64,000 nucleotides of DNA from Ruegeria sp. R14_0. Lineage in GTDB: Bacteria > Pseudomonadota > Alphaproteobacteria > Rhodobacterales > Rhodobacteraceae. Each line of letters opens with the position of its first letter. The stretch's first letter is position 1. Position numbers and translations under genes: made by a program. The DNA lies in the NCBI RefSeq assembly GCF_017743975.1, contig NZ_JAGHRC010000006.1, positions 124,001 to 188,000 of the forward strand, in the 5' to 3' direction. Shown one piece after another: positions 27,032-36,765 of the stretch. The notes under the pieces were generated by a model. The model was given only the letters and a program-made list of their open reading frames with translations, made no database searches and had not been told where the DNA came from.

Positions 27032-27682
27032 TCAAAATGATCTCTGAGTGCTGGCCGCATGGGAATTGATCCTGCGCACACTCCATTCAACCGCATCTCG
27101 CATGGTTTTTCCCAAAGCCTCGTCAAAGGCCTTCACTAGGTCGGGGGTCTCATCACTGGCTGCGATAACATATTCGCGGAACGAGTCCGAGGCGATGATC
27201 TTGTCTTCGAACTCATCGATAATCTTGATGTTCATGCGAACTTCGACGCGAATGGCCGAGGATCCGTCAGCCCCCGCGACAACTAGGCCCTGAAATTCCC
27301 GCAGATCGGGCACGATGACATAGTCGGCTCGCAGCCCAACGGTCGAGCGTCCGACGGCCGCAACCTTGCCGCTGTTTTCGTAGCTTTCGACAAGTAGCGC
27401 CTGAACGATCAAGGGGGCCCGGTCTACCCAACGAGCGCGTGGCAGATACTGCACTTGCAGCGGCGTTGGCTGAATAGCGATTTGATCGGTGTTGACTGCG
27501 GCAGTAGCGGTCGGCTCCTGTACAACGATCTGCTTCTGAACGCGCGGCAAGGACGGCGAAAATGTGCTTTTGGGCGTCAAAAGATACAAATCATTCGGCT
27601 TAGATGCTTGGCGCAGAGTGCCGAGACCCGAACATGCGCCCAGCGAAACCAGCGCCAGAACCAAAGGAAACAGCCTGATCAT
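27032..27682 (-). CDS. ABC-type transport auxiliary lipoprotein (PqiC/DUF330 family)
   Basis: The 216-residue protein has a lipoprotein signal peptide with lipobox LGAC (Cys17) and then the DUF330 fold, recognised by YLLTPKSTF near the N-terminus, the IAIQPTPLQVQYLPRARWVDRAP segment (18 of these residues form the family core) and LVESYENSGKVAAVGR. It should sit in the inner leaflet of the outer membrane or at the membrane interface and work with the MlaD-like protein in lipid transport. It is the last gene of the mla-like operon and overlaps the preceding gene by 4 bp. The residue after the Cys is Ser, which favours outer-membrane sorting. Confidence 0.88.
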   Translation of the reverse strand: MIRLFPLVLALVSLGACSGLGTLRQASKPNDLYLLTPKSTFSPSLPRVQKQIVVQEPTATAAVNTDQIAIQPTPLQVQYLPRARWVDRAPLIVQALLVESYENSGKVAAVGRSTVGLRADYVIVPDLREFQGLVVAGADGSSAIRVEVRMNIKIIDEFEDKIIASDSFREYVIAASDETPDLVKAFDEALGKTMRDAVEWSVRRINSHAASTQRSF

Positions 27683-28995
27683 TGGCGAAACTCCGATGCT
27701 TGGGTTCCCAGCAAAAAGCGTGCCGGGTCGCGTTCCAACTTGTCGACCAGCCGATCCAGGCTGATGACCAGCCGTTGCGACTCTTCTACGAACCGGGTGA
27801 ATTGTGGAAGACCAACACGCAGGAAGTCGGACAGTTGCCGCCGGTTGTCCTGAACGATGCCATCGATGGTCCCAATCAGGTCGGAGGCAGACCGGGATGC
27901 GCTGAGGATATCAGTCGAGATGGCGTCCAGTTTTTCGGTCACGTTGGACACCGTAGTCGCGATCTGGTTGGCAGCGTTGCGGATGTCGTCCATGACAGCG
28001 CCGACATCATTGTTGATCACCTCATTGGCCGAGTCGAACGCACGCTCTGCGGATGTCAGGGTGCTGTTTGCTGTCTCCATCGCGGCCGAAACCGATCCGA
28101 GTGTTTTATTTGCATTCAAGAACGTTTCTGTGGCCGTTGCCAGTGCAACACTGCCTTCATCGGATAGACCAGTCAGACGTTCCGCCAGGGTCGAAGCTCG
28201 TTCGATAAAGGGTTTCACATCGTCACGAATAACCTCGTCCGCCGTCTCAATGGTGGTCTTGGCGCTGTCCAAAGCCGCAGTCGCGGATTCGGATGCGGTC
28301 TGCACGCTCTTGAGCGTCTCGGTCCCCGTTTCAAGGGTCGTCTCCGCCGTATCGGCCAGTGTTTCAAGCCGTGTGGTGAAGTTGCCCAATTGCCGGGCTG
28401 CACCGCCCAGATCGGTCGAAAGGCTTTCAAAATCCGATAGCGTCTTGTCCAGCCTGCCGGAAGCCGAGGCAAGGTTGTCCAGAATTTCGCTGACGGACTG
28501 GCGATTTTTGTCGTCCACGACCTGGTTCAGGCTTTCAAGCAGGGTGACCGCCTCGTCCAGCACCTTTGGGGCCCCTTCGAACAGGGATTGAATAGCGCTG
28601 CGTTTGCTCTTGATAACGCTGTTTTCCGGCAAGCGTTGGTCGCCACTTTTGCCACCTGTCAATTCGACATAGCTGACGCCGGTGACACCCAGAGACTGGA
28701 GCTGCGCAACGGTTTCTTCGGTGACCGGTATATCGGCGTCGACCTCTAACCTGACCCGAACTTTTGACGGATCGTTATCGTCAAGGTTCAGCGAAATCAC
28801 CTGTCCGACGGGCAGGCCGTTAAAGCTCACGCCGCCGGCTGCGGACAGGCCTGAGACGTTGTCGAACAGAACATCGTAGTAGGCGTATTGGCGCGACACC
28901 TCGAATTTGGCCAGCCAAAGGAAAAAGCCCAAGGCACCAAGGATGCCCGCAATGGTGAATGCACCGATCAGGATATAATTTGCCCGGGTCTCCAT
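27679..28995 (-). CDS. MCE/MlaD-family lipid transport protein
   Basis: The start at 28995 (METRANYILIGAFTIAG) is the standard MlaD-type opening and removes an unlikely proline-rich extension. The 438-residue protein has one TM helix (about 7-28), an MCE domain (about 38-118, with VSGLSAAGGVSFNGLPVG and VTGVSYVELTGG), then a long alpha-helical tail (about 150-400) with many Ser/Thr/Ala and heptad-like Leu/Val, as in needle-type MCE proteins. It should form a hexamer that carries lipids across the periplasm. It overlaps the lipoprotein gene by 4 bp and lies 14 bp after the ATPase gene. Confidence 0.9.
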   Translation of the reverse strand: METRANYILIGAFTIAGILGALGFFLWLAKFEVSRQYAYYDVLFDNVSGLSAAGGVSFNGLPVGQVISLNLDDNDPSKVRVRLEVDADIPVTEETVAQLQSLGVTGVSYVELTGGKSGDQRLPENSVIKSKRSAIQSLFEGAPKVLDEAVTLLESLNQVVDDKNRQSVSEILDNLASASGRLDKTLSDFESLSTDLGGAARQLGNFTTRLETLADTAETTLETGTETLKSVQTASESATAALDSAKTTIETADEVIRDDVKPFIERASTLAERLTGLSDEGSVALATATETFLNANKTLGSVSAAMETANSTLTSAERAFDSANEVINNDVGAVMDDIRNAANQIATTVSNVTEKLDAISTDILSASRSASDLIGTIDGIVQDNRRQLSDFLRVGLPQFTRFVEESQRLVISLDRLVDKLERDPARFLLGTQASEFRQ

Positions 28996-29009
28996 AGCCT
29001 TTACCTGTC

Positions 29010-29816
29010 CTACCCCTTCTCTTGCGCCGCGCGGGCCCGGGGGCCGGTGAAATATTCCTGAACCCAAGGATGGTCGACTTTGGTCATTTCTTCAATCGGG
29101 CCTTCAACCAGCACGCGTTTTTCTGCAAGAACTGCGACCCTATCGCAAATGGCGTAAAGGCTATCGAGGTCATGTGTGACCATAAACACGGTCAAGCCCA
29201 AAGCATGCTGCAACTCACCGATCAATTCGTCATAGGCGGCCGCCCCGATTGGGTCGAGGCCAGCCGTGGGTTCGTCCAGGAACACGATTTCGGGATCCAG
29301 CGCCAAGGCACGAGCCAGCGCGGCGCGCTTGCGCATCCCCCCAGACAATTCAGACGGCAGTTTGCCGCAGCTGAGCTGTGGCAGGCCTACAAGGCTGATC
29401 TTCAGGTTGCCAAGCGCGCACATCAGACTTTCGCTTAGTCCGGTGTGTTCCCGTAGCGGAGCCATCACGTTCTGTAAAACGGTCAGCGAGGAAAACAGCG
29501 CCCCGTCCTGAAAGGCGACGCCCCAACGGCGTTCGATCCGGCGACGTTCCTGCTCGGGGCCATTCAAAACATCAACGCCCAGAACCTCGATACTGCCGGC
29601 GGCTGGTTTGTTCAGGCCGACAATCGTTCGGAGCAATACGGACTTACCTGTTCCCGATCCACCGACGATACCCAGAACCTCGCCCCGCCATACATCGAGG
29701 TTCAGGTCCTTGTGCACCACTTGGGGTCCAAACTGGTTTGTCAGGCCTCGCACTCGGATGACGGCCTCGCGCTGCGCGTCCGACTTTGAAGTCTGTTCAA
29801 GTGTCGTGCCGTCCAT
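29010..29816 (-). CDS. MlaF-like ABC transporter ATP-binding protein
   Basis: The start at 29816 (MDGTTLEQTSKSD) lies 1 bp after the permease stop codon. The 268-residue ATPase has Walker A GGSGTGKS, the Q-loop in VAFQDGALFSS, signature LSGGMRKR, Walker B IVFLDEPTAGLDP and the switch His in MVTHDLDS. The GALFSSLTVLQNVMAPL stretch is characteristic of MlaF/TtgA2-type ATPases. It drives lipid transport through the MlaE-like permease. Operon order permease-ATPase-MCE-lipoprotein is normal. Confidence 0.93.
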   Translation of the reverse strand: MDGTTLEQTSKSDAQREAVIRVRGLTNQFGPQVVHKDLNLDVWRGEVLGIVGGSGTGKSVLLRTIVGLNKPAAGSIEVLGVDVLNGPEQERRRIERRWGVAFQDGALFSSLTVLQNVMAPLREHTGLSESLMCALGNLKISLVGLPQLSCGKLPSELSGGMRKRAALARALALDPEIVFLDEPTAGLDPIGAAAYDELIGELQHALGLTVFMVTHDLDSLYAICDRVAVLAEKRVLVEGPIEEMTKVDHPWVQEYFTGPRARAAQEKG

Positions 29817-29817
29817 G

Positions 29818-30942
29818 TCAGACCCCCAACACCGAGAAGAAGATCGAAAACAGCGCGTCCAGCGCGATGACCAGGAAGATGGACTGTACCACGGACGCGG
29901 TCGTTCTTTGTCCGACACTTTGCGCCGACCCCTTGACCTGCATCGCTTGCCAGCAGGCGATCACACCAATGACCAGGGCAAAGAAAGGGGCTTTGATCAT
30001 GCCAATGGCAAAGTGCCAGATGCCCGTATTCTCTTTCAGCCGAGTGATGAACATTCCGGGGCTGACGCCGAGGTCGATCCAGCTCATTAACCCGCCGCCG
30101 AACAGGGCGGCGATATCCGCAATAAACCCAAGGATTGGCAGCATGATCAAAAGGGCCACGACCCGCGGGATCACAAGTACTTCGACCGGATCCAATCCAA
30201 GCGTCCGCATCGCGTCGATCTCTTCCTGAACCTTCATCGAACCGATGGCCGCCGTAAATGCCGAACCCGATCGACCGGCAACAATGATCGCGGTCAGCAA
30301 AATGCCCAGCTCGCGCAGAACCGAGATCGAGATCAACTCGACCACAAATATCTCGGCCCCGAATTGTTTCAGCTGGGTTGCCCCTTGAAACGCCAGCACG
30401 ACACCAATCAGGAAACCCATCAAAGCAACGATGGGGATAGCCTTGAACCCGGTTTCTTCCATCTGCGAAACCAAAGCCGCCTTGCGCAGTCGGCGCGGCA
30501 TCACGATGGTACGGGCCAAACGGTGCAAAGTCAGACCAAAAAAATTCAACAGTGACAGGCCATCCTTACCAGCCTGCACCGTACGCTCGCCGACACTTGC
30601 GACCCAATCAGAGAAACTGCGTTTTTCGGCTTCTGCACCAGGGTCCTCCGGGATTTTTTCCGCCACGGTTTCCAGCAGTGCGGAATGCGCGGGTTTCAAC
30701 CCCTCGTACTGTACGGTCGCACCATTGGCTCGGGCGCGGCGCGCCAGATCAGCGATAAGCCAAGCACCGCCCGTGTCCAAAGCGCCAATTTGCGACATAT
30801 CGACGGTCAGCGTTGCGCCATCTGCACGAAACCCGGCAAATGTGCTTTCAACCGTGTCCAACGACTGCGTCAGCAGATCACCCGAGACCCGCAGGTAAAC
30901 GCCATTGGCGTTCTGGTCCGACTGTATCATTGGCTGCGTCAT
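29818..30942 (-). CDS. MlaE-family permease with N-terminal STAS domain
   Basis: The start at 30942 (MTQPMIQSDQ) gives 374 residues. Residues 1-100 read as a STAS domain (strand LTVDMSQIGALDTGGAWLI around 50-68), which elsewhere is a separate MlaB protein; the permease domain follows (about 130-370) with the EEIDAMRTLGLDPVEVLVIP signature of MlaE and five to six TM helices. The fusion of MlaB and MlaE functions is common in alphaproteobacteria. No strong ribosome binding site precedes either ATG candidate. It heads the operon and is divergent from the sulfatase gene. Confidence 0.9.
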   Translation of the reverse strand: MTQPMIQSDQNANGVYLRVSGDLLTQSLDTVESTFAGFRADGATLTVDMSQIGALDTGGAWLIADLARRARANGATVQYEGLKPAHSALLETVAEKIPEDPGAEAEKRSFSDWVASVGERTVQAGKDGLSLLNFFGLTLHRLARTIVMPRRLRKAALVSQMEETGFKAIPIVALMGFLIGVVLAFQGATQLKQFGAEIFVVELISISVLRELGILLTAIIVAGRSGSAFTAAIGSMKVQEEIDAMRTLGLDPVEVLVIPRVVALLIMLPILGFIADIAALFGGGLMSWIDLGVSPGMFITRLKENTGIWHFAIGMIKAPFFALVIGVIACWQAMQVKGSAQSVGQRTTASVVQSIFLVIALDALFSIFFSVLGV

Positions 30943-30999
30943 GGGCGTATGTGATGTCAAAGGGCTTTGACCTGCAACGAATTTTTGCGATGAACCCCG

Positions 31000-31035
31000 T
31001 AATTGTCGCGGGCAATAGCGTTGGGGTGACAATTA
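31000..31035. promoter_or_regulatory. Inverted repeat between the mla operon and the sulfatase gene
   Basis: Perfect 8-bp arms TAATTGTC (31000-31007) and GACAATTA (31028-31035) are separated by 20 bp. Centre-to-centre spacing of about 28 bp is compatible with two dimer half-sites. It lies in the 237-bp divergent promoter region. Function is inferred from position. Confidence 0.3.
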
Positions 31036-31179
31036 CCCGGATGCACCTTGGGTCGTCTAACAGTCCCGGTTCAATTGTATGACCGAAAACGTCTTGGCAC
31101 GCGACTAAACAGTTGCCGGGTCTTTTGATCCGCTACAGAGTTCGCCCGGCACCAAAATGGTGGAATCAGGGAGAACGAC

Positions 31180-32712
31180 ATGCCGGACACCAAGAATGTC
31201 CTGTTCATCATTATAGATCAATTGCGCGCAGATTGTTTGAACGGCGCATTGGCCGCCCATGTCGATTTGCCAAATCTGCGCGATTTCATGCAGGATTCTG
31301 TGACTTTCGAACGCCATTATTCAGTGACCAACCCCTGTGGCCCATCGCGGGCGTCGATCCTGACCGGGCAATATGCGATGAACCATCGCTCGGTGCGCAA
31401 TGGAACGCCGCTCCGGCACGATACCCCGAACCTCGCGACCGAAATGCGCAAGGCCGGATATCTTCCAATGCTGTTCGGTTACACGGACACCACGGCTGAT
31501 CCCCGCGTGTATGACCACAATGATCCGATCCTGAAGTCTTATGAACGGCCAATGGCGGGCTTTGAGGAAGTCCTCGAAATGCGGTTGGAGGAATCCTATC
31601 CTTGGCGGGCTCACCTGATGGAAAAAGGGTACGCGTTTGATGACTATTGGGACGTTCACAAACCGGTTTCGCCTGACGGTAACGCTCCGCAGTTGAACGA
31701 TCCGGCCCTCTACCGGGCCGAGGACAGCGATACAGCCTTTCTGACGGATGTGTTTTTGAACAATATGGCCCCGCGTGTCGGCGAAAGCTGGTTTGCGCAT
31801 TTGACCTATATCCGGCCCCATCCGCCGCTGGTCGCACCGGCACCTTACAACGCTATGTACGACCCGACGAGACTGCCCCAGCCAGCCGGTTTGGCCGACC
31901 CGTTGGACGAGCGGACGATGCACCCCTTCTTTGGCCCTGCAATCGACAATTCGACCATCGACGATTTCGTTCTGGGTTTTGACGCTGTTAAACCAACGCT
32001 TGAGAATATCCAGTCGTTGCGTGCTGTATATCTGGGCCTTGCGACCGAGGTCGATCACCATATCGGTCGCGTGATCCGGTTTCTAAAGGACAGTGGTCAG
32101 TATAATGACACGTTGATCGTGATTACGGCAGATCACGGGGAAATGCTGGGTGATCGGCACAGCTGGGGTAAAATGACGGTCTTTGATGCTGCATATCAGA
32201 CCCCATTGCTGATCCACATGCCGGGCAATCAGGCGCAGGCCGGGTCCGCAGTGACGGTGCCGACAGAGTCTGTTGATATCACACCGACGATTTTGGACTG
32301 GGTTGGCCAATCCATCCCGAATGCAATGGACGGTCGATCCTTGCTGCCATTGCTGCATGGGCAGCCCCCGCAGGATTGGCGCACTTACTCATTCAGTGAG
32401 TTGGATTTTTCAGAACCCGAGCAGCCGACCCTCTGGCAGCAGGAATTAGGCACGGGAAACAGCGACTCCTGTCTAGGCATTCTGCGGGACGACCGGTTTA
32501 CCCTGGTCGAGTTCGCAGCGGATTTGCCGCCGATTTTGTTTGATCACCACAAAGACGGAGAATTGCAGAACGTCGCAGGCGAACCAGAATATCTGACGGA
32601 TTTGATGCGGCTGAGTCGACAAATGTTGCGACATAGGATGCGAAATATGGATCATACACTGTCGTTGGACTCCATCACAGCCGAGGGTCCAAAGTCCAAA
32701 TCCCGGTATTGA
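31180..32712 (+). CDS. Sulfatase/phosphonate monoester hydrolase (alkaline phosphatase superfamily)
   Basis: The 510-residue enzyme has the formylglycine motif CGPSR with the modified Cys at 53, the N-terminal metal Asp in FIIIDQLRAD, and the C-terminal metal segment ITADHGEMLGDRHSWGK. The close spacing to the N-terminus and the SVTNPCGPSRASILTGQY stretch resemble the phosphonate monoester hydrolase/phosphodiesterase branch rather than arylsulfatases. There is no signal peptide, so it acts in the cytoplasm. GGGAG lies 7 nt before the ATG. It needs a formylglycine-generating enzyme, which is not in this window. The true substrate (sulfate, phosphonate or phosphodiester) cannot be told. Confidence 0.85.
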   Translation: MPDTKNVLFIIIDQLRADCLNGALAAHVDLPNLRDFMQDSVTFERHYSVTNPCGPSRASILTGQYAMNHRSVRNGTPLRHDTPNLATEMRKAGYLPMLFGYTDTTADPRVYDHNDPILKSYERPMAGFEEVLEMRLEESYPWRAHLMEKGYAFDDYWDVHKPVSPDGNAPQLNDPALYRAEDSDTAFLTDVFLNNMAPRVGESWFAHLTYIRPHPPLVAPAPYNAMYDPTRLPQPAGLADPLDERTMHPFFGPAIDNSTIDDFVLGFDAVKPTLENIQSLRAVYLGLATEVDHHIGRVIRFLKDSGQYNDTLIVITADHGEMLGDRHSWGKMTVFDAAYQTPLLIHMPGNQAQAGSAVTVPTESVDITPTILDWVGQSIPNAMDGRSLLPLLHGQPPQDWRTYSFSELDFSEPEQPTLWQQELGTGNSDSCLGILRDDRFTLVEFAADLPPILFDHHKDGELQNVAGEPEYLTDLMRLSRQMLRHRMRNMDHTLSLDSITAEGPKSKSRY

Positions 32713-32805
32713 TTCCCCGCGCGGCCAGCCTGCGACCCCAAAGTGTCGCGCGCTTGCCCCCTACACCTGAAATAGATCAGGTGTTACGCATATGTCGCGG
32801 AGAGG

Positions 32806-34707
32806 GTGAACTTGGAAATAACCGAGCAACAGACAAAGTCCATGACGACGGCCGGTCTGAATCTGATCGGGCAGGCACTGTCGATCTATGACAGTCAGTT
32901 ACGGCTGGTCGTCAGCAACCGGCCGTTTCAGACCATGTTCGATCTGCCGGACCATCTTGTTCAGCCCGGTGCCTTGTTCAGCGACACGATTAGATATCTC
33001 GCATCGATCGGTGAATACGGGGAGGTCGAGGATATTGAACAGATCGTCGATCTCAGGGTCAAACAGGCCCTGGCATTTGAACCTCATTACATCGAACGCG
33101 TTCGGGCCAATGGTCAGGTCATTTCTGTCGAAGGCGCGCCATTGCCCAAGGGCGGTTGGGTGGCGGTCTATACGGACATTACTGACACGAAGCAGGCCGA
33201 AGCTCTGCTGCGAGCACGTTCAGAAGAATTGTCGGACCAATTGCTGGGCAGAGCCGAAGAGCTTTCAGCGGCAAACCGTAAACTGGCGGCGACCAATGCG
33301 GCTTTGGAAGAGGCCAAACGTCAACTGACCGAGATCGAAGCGCGCACTCGAATGACCACCGAGATGATGCCCGCCCATATCGCCCATTTGGATGCTGATG
33401 GCCGGTATGACTATTCAAACCGTCGGCTCAACTCGGTAATGCCCGGTCGCCCGTCCGAGATTTTGGGCATGCATATCTCGCAGGCTTTGGGTTCCGTGGC
33501 CTACAACCGCGTCGAGTCTCATTTGCAAAAGGCCTATGGGGGCGAGGTTTCGGTGTTCGAATTCACAGAAGACCAAGACTCCAGACGCATCCGTGTGTCG
33601 TTCACCCCCGATGGCGAAGGCGGTGTTTATGTGATGTCCGTGGATATCACCGAAGAAACCCAAGCGCGGGTTGCACTGCAGCAGACCCGCCGCAGGGCGA
33701 TGGCTGCGCAGATGACAAATGGCCTTGCGCATGATTTCTCGAACCTGTTGACCATTATTTTGGGAATGCAATCCCGGTTGGAAAGAATGGGCTTGTCCGA
33801 AGATGCCCGAGAGTTGGTCGCGGCAACCCAACAGACCGCCCGACGTGGGGGGCAGTTGCTGAATCGCATTGCAGATATGACCGGCAACCGAACGCCACAG
33901 CCCAAAGCCACCGATATGCGCGGGTTATTGGAGGATCTGCGGATTCTGGCATCGCCATCCTTGCCGCGCGGGGTTGGTTTGTCCGTGGTCAACACACTGC
34001 CTGACAAAGCGCTTATGCTGGACCCGGGGATGGTGCAGGATGCGTTGCTCAACCTTGTTCTGAACGCACGCGATGCTTGCGGAGAGTCCGGGCAAATCAC
34101 AATCAGTGCTCACACCATTAGCGAGATCTGGGTCGAAATCGCTGTCTCGGACACCGGTCCGGGGTTTTCGCAAGAAGGATTGAAAAAAGCGCTGAACCCG
34201 TTTTTTACAACCAAGGGCGACAAGGGGTCGGGTCTGGGGCTTCCGATGGTCTATGATACCGTCAAACTGGCGGGTGGGGATCTGAGCTTGCGAAACACAC
34301 CATCTGGTGCATCCGTTGTGTTGCGCCTGCCGTACCGACCGGCCCCGCCGGTTCAGGAAGGGTTGGTTTTGTTGGTCGAAGACAGCGATGATCTGCGCAG
34401 CCAGTTCCGGGACATGTTGGTCGAACTTGGTTTTGCAGTGATTGAAGCGACCTCGTTTGACGAGGCGTTCGTGCTGACAAAGGACGTAACGGACATTGCC
34501 CTTGTTCTGTCGGATATCCGGCTTGAGGGGAACGAAACCGGATTGGACCTGTTGGCGAAACTTGATCCTGCACTGCCCTGCATTCTGATGACGTCCTTGC
34601 CCTATTCCGACCCGTTGCATCGGGCGGCGCTGCAACACGCGCCGGTGTTGCGTAAACCATTCACCCAGGCGCAGCTCTCTGCCCTGATCCAAGACGAGGC
34701 CGCCTGA
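32806..34707 (+). CDS. PAS-domain hybrid sensor histidine kinase with receiver
   Basis: The frame begins with GTG at 32806, but GGAGAG is then almost adjacent; TTG at 32812 or ATG at 32842 are alternatives. The 633-residue protein has a PAS_7-like domain (about 20-130), a coiled coil (130-180), a second PAS (185-285), a HisKA-type dimerisation helix with phospho-acceptor H309 in NGLAHDFSNLLTIILG, an HATPase domain (about 385-515, with NLVLNARDA and GSGLGLPMV) and a C-terminal receiver (about 520-630, with LVLSDIRLEGNETG). No TM helix is present, so it is cytoplasmic. It overlaps the OmpR-type regulator by 1 bp, its likely partner. The signal is unknown. Confidence 0.92.
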   Translation: MNLEITEQQTKSMTTAGLNLIGQALSIYDSQLRLVVSNRPFQTMFDLPDHLVQPGALFSDTIRYLASIGEYGEVEDIEQIVDLRVKQALAFEPHYIERVRANGQVISVEGAPLPKGGWVAVYTDITDTKQAEALLRARSEELSDQLLGRAEELSAANRKLAATNAALEEAKRQLTEIEARTRMTTEMMPAHIAHLDADGRYDYSNRRLNSVMPGRPSEILGMHISQALGSVAYNRVESHLQKAYGGEVSVFEFTEDQDSRRIRVSFTPDGEGGVYVMSVDITEETQARVALQQTRRRAMAAQMTNGLAHDFSNLLTIILGMQSRLERMGLSEDARELVAATQQTARRGGQLLNRIADMTGNRTPQPKATDMRGLLEDLRILASPSLPRGVGLSVVNTLPDKALMLDPGMVQDALLNLVLNARDACGESGQITISAHTISEIWVEIAVSDTGPGFSQEGLKKALNPFFTTKGDKGSGLGLPMVYDTVKLAGGDLSLRNTPSGASVVLRLPYRPAPPVQEGLVLLVEDSDDLRSQFRDMLVELGFAVIEATSFDEAFVLTKDVTDIALVLSDIRLEGNETGLDLLAKLDPALPCILMTSLPYSDPLHRAALQHAPVLRKPFTQAQLSALIQDEAA

Positions 34708-35405
34708 TGACGCAACCATTGGTGACCATTGTCGATGATGAGCCCGAGATCAGGCGTATTCTGACCGACGCGCTTGAGGATGCAGGGTTCCGAACCCAAA
34801 GCTTTTCCCGTGCGCGAGAGTTTGAAGCATCGCTAAAACGGGTCACGCCGGATGTGTGCTTGGTAGATTTGTCTTTGCCAGATACCGACGGATTGGCCTT
34901 GGTCCACCGGTTGGCTCTGGAACAAGGCGCGGCGGTCATCATCATATCCGGGCGCGCTCAGGTGCAGGACCGCGTCACCGGGTTGGAGCTTGGGGCGGAT
35001 GACTACATCACCAAACCTTTTGACCCGGCCGAAGTTGTCGCGCGCGTGCGAGCGCGTTTGCGATCACCAAGGTCGCAGGCCACGCAGTCTGATGTGGCGC
35101 GTTTCAACGGTTGGACGGCCTATTTTGACCGCTATATCCTAGAAGACGGGTCCGGGGCCGAAACCCCATTCAGCCACGCCGAGGGCGAAGTGTTGCGGTT
35201 GTTCTTGGAAAGCCCCAAGCGTCTGATTAGCCGTGCCCAGATGCAAGAAGCTTTGGGGGGTGCGGCAGGCGACAGCTTTGACCGAGCAATGGACGTTAGG
35301 ATTTCGCGGTTGCGGACAAAGCTTGGGGAAGACCCAAAGAACCCGAGGCTCATTAAAACCATCTATGGTGCCGGATACATTTTCCTTGGTGATGTAGACT
35401 GGTGA
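34707..35405 (+). CDS. OmpR-type DNA-binding response regulator
   Basis: The 232-residue protein has an N-terminal receiver (acidic pocket VDDEPE at 9-14, phospho-acceptor D54 in CLVDLSLPDTDG, Lys in DDYITKPFDP) and a C-terminal OmpR winged helix (recognition region DSFDRAMDVRISRLRTKLG). It should be phosphorylated by the kinase encoded just upstream. The gene is convergent with the type I secretion adaptor at 35455, 49 bp away, so whether it controls the secretion locus or the sulfatase cannot be told. Confidence 0.94.
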   Translation: MTQPLVTIVDDEPEIRRILTDALEDAGFRTQSFSRAREFEASLKRVTPDVCLVDLSLPDTDGLALVHRLALEQGAAVIIISGRAQVQDRVTGLELGADDYITKPFDPAEVVARVRARLRSPRSQATQSDVARFNGWTAYFDRYILEDGSGAETPFSHAEGEVLRLFLESPKRLISRAQMQEALGGAAGDSFDRAMDVRISRLRTKLGEDPKNPRLIKTIYGAGYIFLGDVDW

Positions 35406-35454
35406 TGTGGAACGGGCGTTGGCCCGCGCCCTGACACAGAACGAGAGGCGCGCG

Positions 35455-36765
35455 CTATTCTCGCAGTGCCCGGTCCCTGACCTTGATCACCGGCTGCAGA
35501 AGGTAGTCCATCACAGTTTTCTTGCCTGCCAAAATGTCCACTTCGGCAATCATTCCAGGGATGATCTCAACCGCAATACCATTGGCGTCCAGAATGGCAT
35601 GCCGTGTTTGGATTTCGACGACAAAAACCTCTTCGTCATTGCGTTCTGGTCGCGTGATTGTATTTGCGCCGATGCGAGTGATCTCTCCGTCCAGCGCTCC
35701 GTAGCGAGCAAAATCATAGGCCGTGATTTTTACCTTTACGGGCTGCCCCGCATGTAAAAAGGCAATGTCGCCTGGGCGTACGTAGGCTTCGACCAAAAGC
35801 GTGTCGTCCAACGGAACGATTTCAACCAGTTCTTCTCCGCTTCGGGCCAACCCACCCAAGGTGGTCCGATGTATTCGGTTCACGATGCCCCTGACCGGAG
35901 ATCGAACTTGTGCCCGATCCGCGCGGTCCTGTAACGCAGGCAAGGCCGGTCGAAGCGCGGCCAATTCGGCCGTGGTAATTGCCAGGTCGGTCAATGCGGC
36001 GCTGCGGAATCTGCTGCGTGCGGCTTTGATCCTGTCATCGATTTCTGCAAGCCCCGTCTCCAGACGGTTGGTGACCGCCACGGCACGAACCTTGCGACCT
36101 TCCCATTCCGCAGCGCTCCGGCGCAAGGACAGCAAAGTTGTCGCAGGTTCCATCTGCTGTTTCACCAACGGGGCCATAATCGCGCGTTCCTCCGCCAGGA
36201 TCTTTAACGTTTCTTCGGCTGTCACTTGGTCGACAAGACCTTCTTCGTACTCTCGATGGCGCTGTTCTCGCTGACGTTCCAATATGGCGATCTCGGCGTT
36301 CAACTCCGTCTGACGGCCCCGATACAACGCGGTTTCCGACCTGACCACGTCTGGTGCACCTTCGACGAGGTTGGCGGGGAACGTGAGTTCGGTTCCGTCA
36401 ATTTCAGCCCGAAGACGCTGAACTCGGGCTACCAGCCCGAAAGCGCGTTGTTCTTCCTGACTCAACTGGCTGTCGATCTGCGTGGTATCGAATTCCATCA
36501 ACAGCATGCCTTTGTCGACGACCTGACCTTCGGCCACATGCAATGCTTGCAGAACGCCGGGCTCCGTCGCCTCGATCAATTGCAAATCCGCCGACGGCAC
36601 AATTCGGCCATCCACGCGGGTGACGTCATCCAATTCGGCAAAAGACGCCCATACGCCCGCAGAGACAAAGCATGCCAGGATCGCGATCAGAAGGAGAGAG
36701 CCTCGCAGCGGTGAGCGCCCGCGCATCTCGCGCGCCAGCAAGGCAAGATCAGGATGCCGCGACAT
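35455..36765 (-). CDS. HlyD-family type I secretion adaptor
   Basis: The 436-residue membrane fusion protein has a single TM helix (about 21-42, GSLLLIAILACFVSAGVWAS), a short lipoyl motif (PGVLQALHVAEGQVVDKGMLL), a long coiled-coil region (about 100-270, with KLILAEERA-like heptads) and a beta-barrel region ending EVDILAGKKTVMDYLLQPV, the typical HlyD/PrtE/LapC terminus. AGGAGG lies 8 nt before the ATG. It overlaps the ABC transporter gene by 17 bp and is the last gene of the adhesin secretion operon. It bridges the ABC exporter and the TolC-like protein. Confidence 0.93.
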   Translation of the reverse strand: MSRHPDLALLAREMRGRSPLRGSLLLIAILACFVSAGVWASFAELDDVTRVDGRIVPSADLQLIEATEPGVLQALHVAEGQVVDKGMLLMEFDTTQIDSQLSQEEQRAFGLVARVQRLRAEIDGTELTFPANLVEGAPDVVRSETALYRGRQTELNAEIAILERQREQRHREYEEGLVDQVTAEETLKILAEERAIMAPLVKQQMEPATTLLSLRRSAAEWEGRKVRAVAVTNRLETGLAEIDDRIKAARSRFRSAALTDLAITTAELAALRPALPALQDRADRAQVRSPVRGIVNRIHRTTLGGLARSGEELVEIVPLDDTLLVEAYVRPGDIAFLHAGQPVKVKITAYDFARYGALDGEITRIGANTITRPERNDEEVFVVEIQTRHAILDANGIAVEIIPGMIAEVDILAGKKTVMDYLLQPVIKVRDRALRE

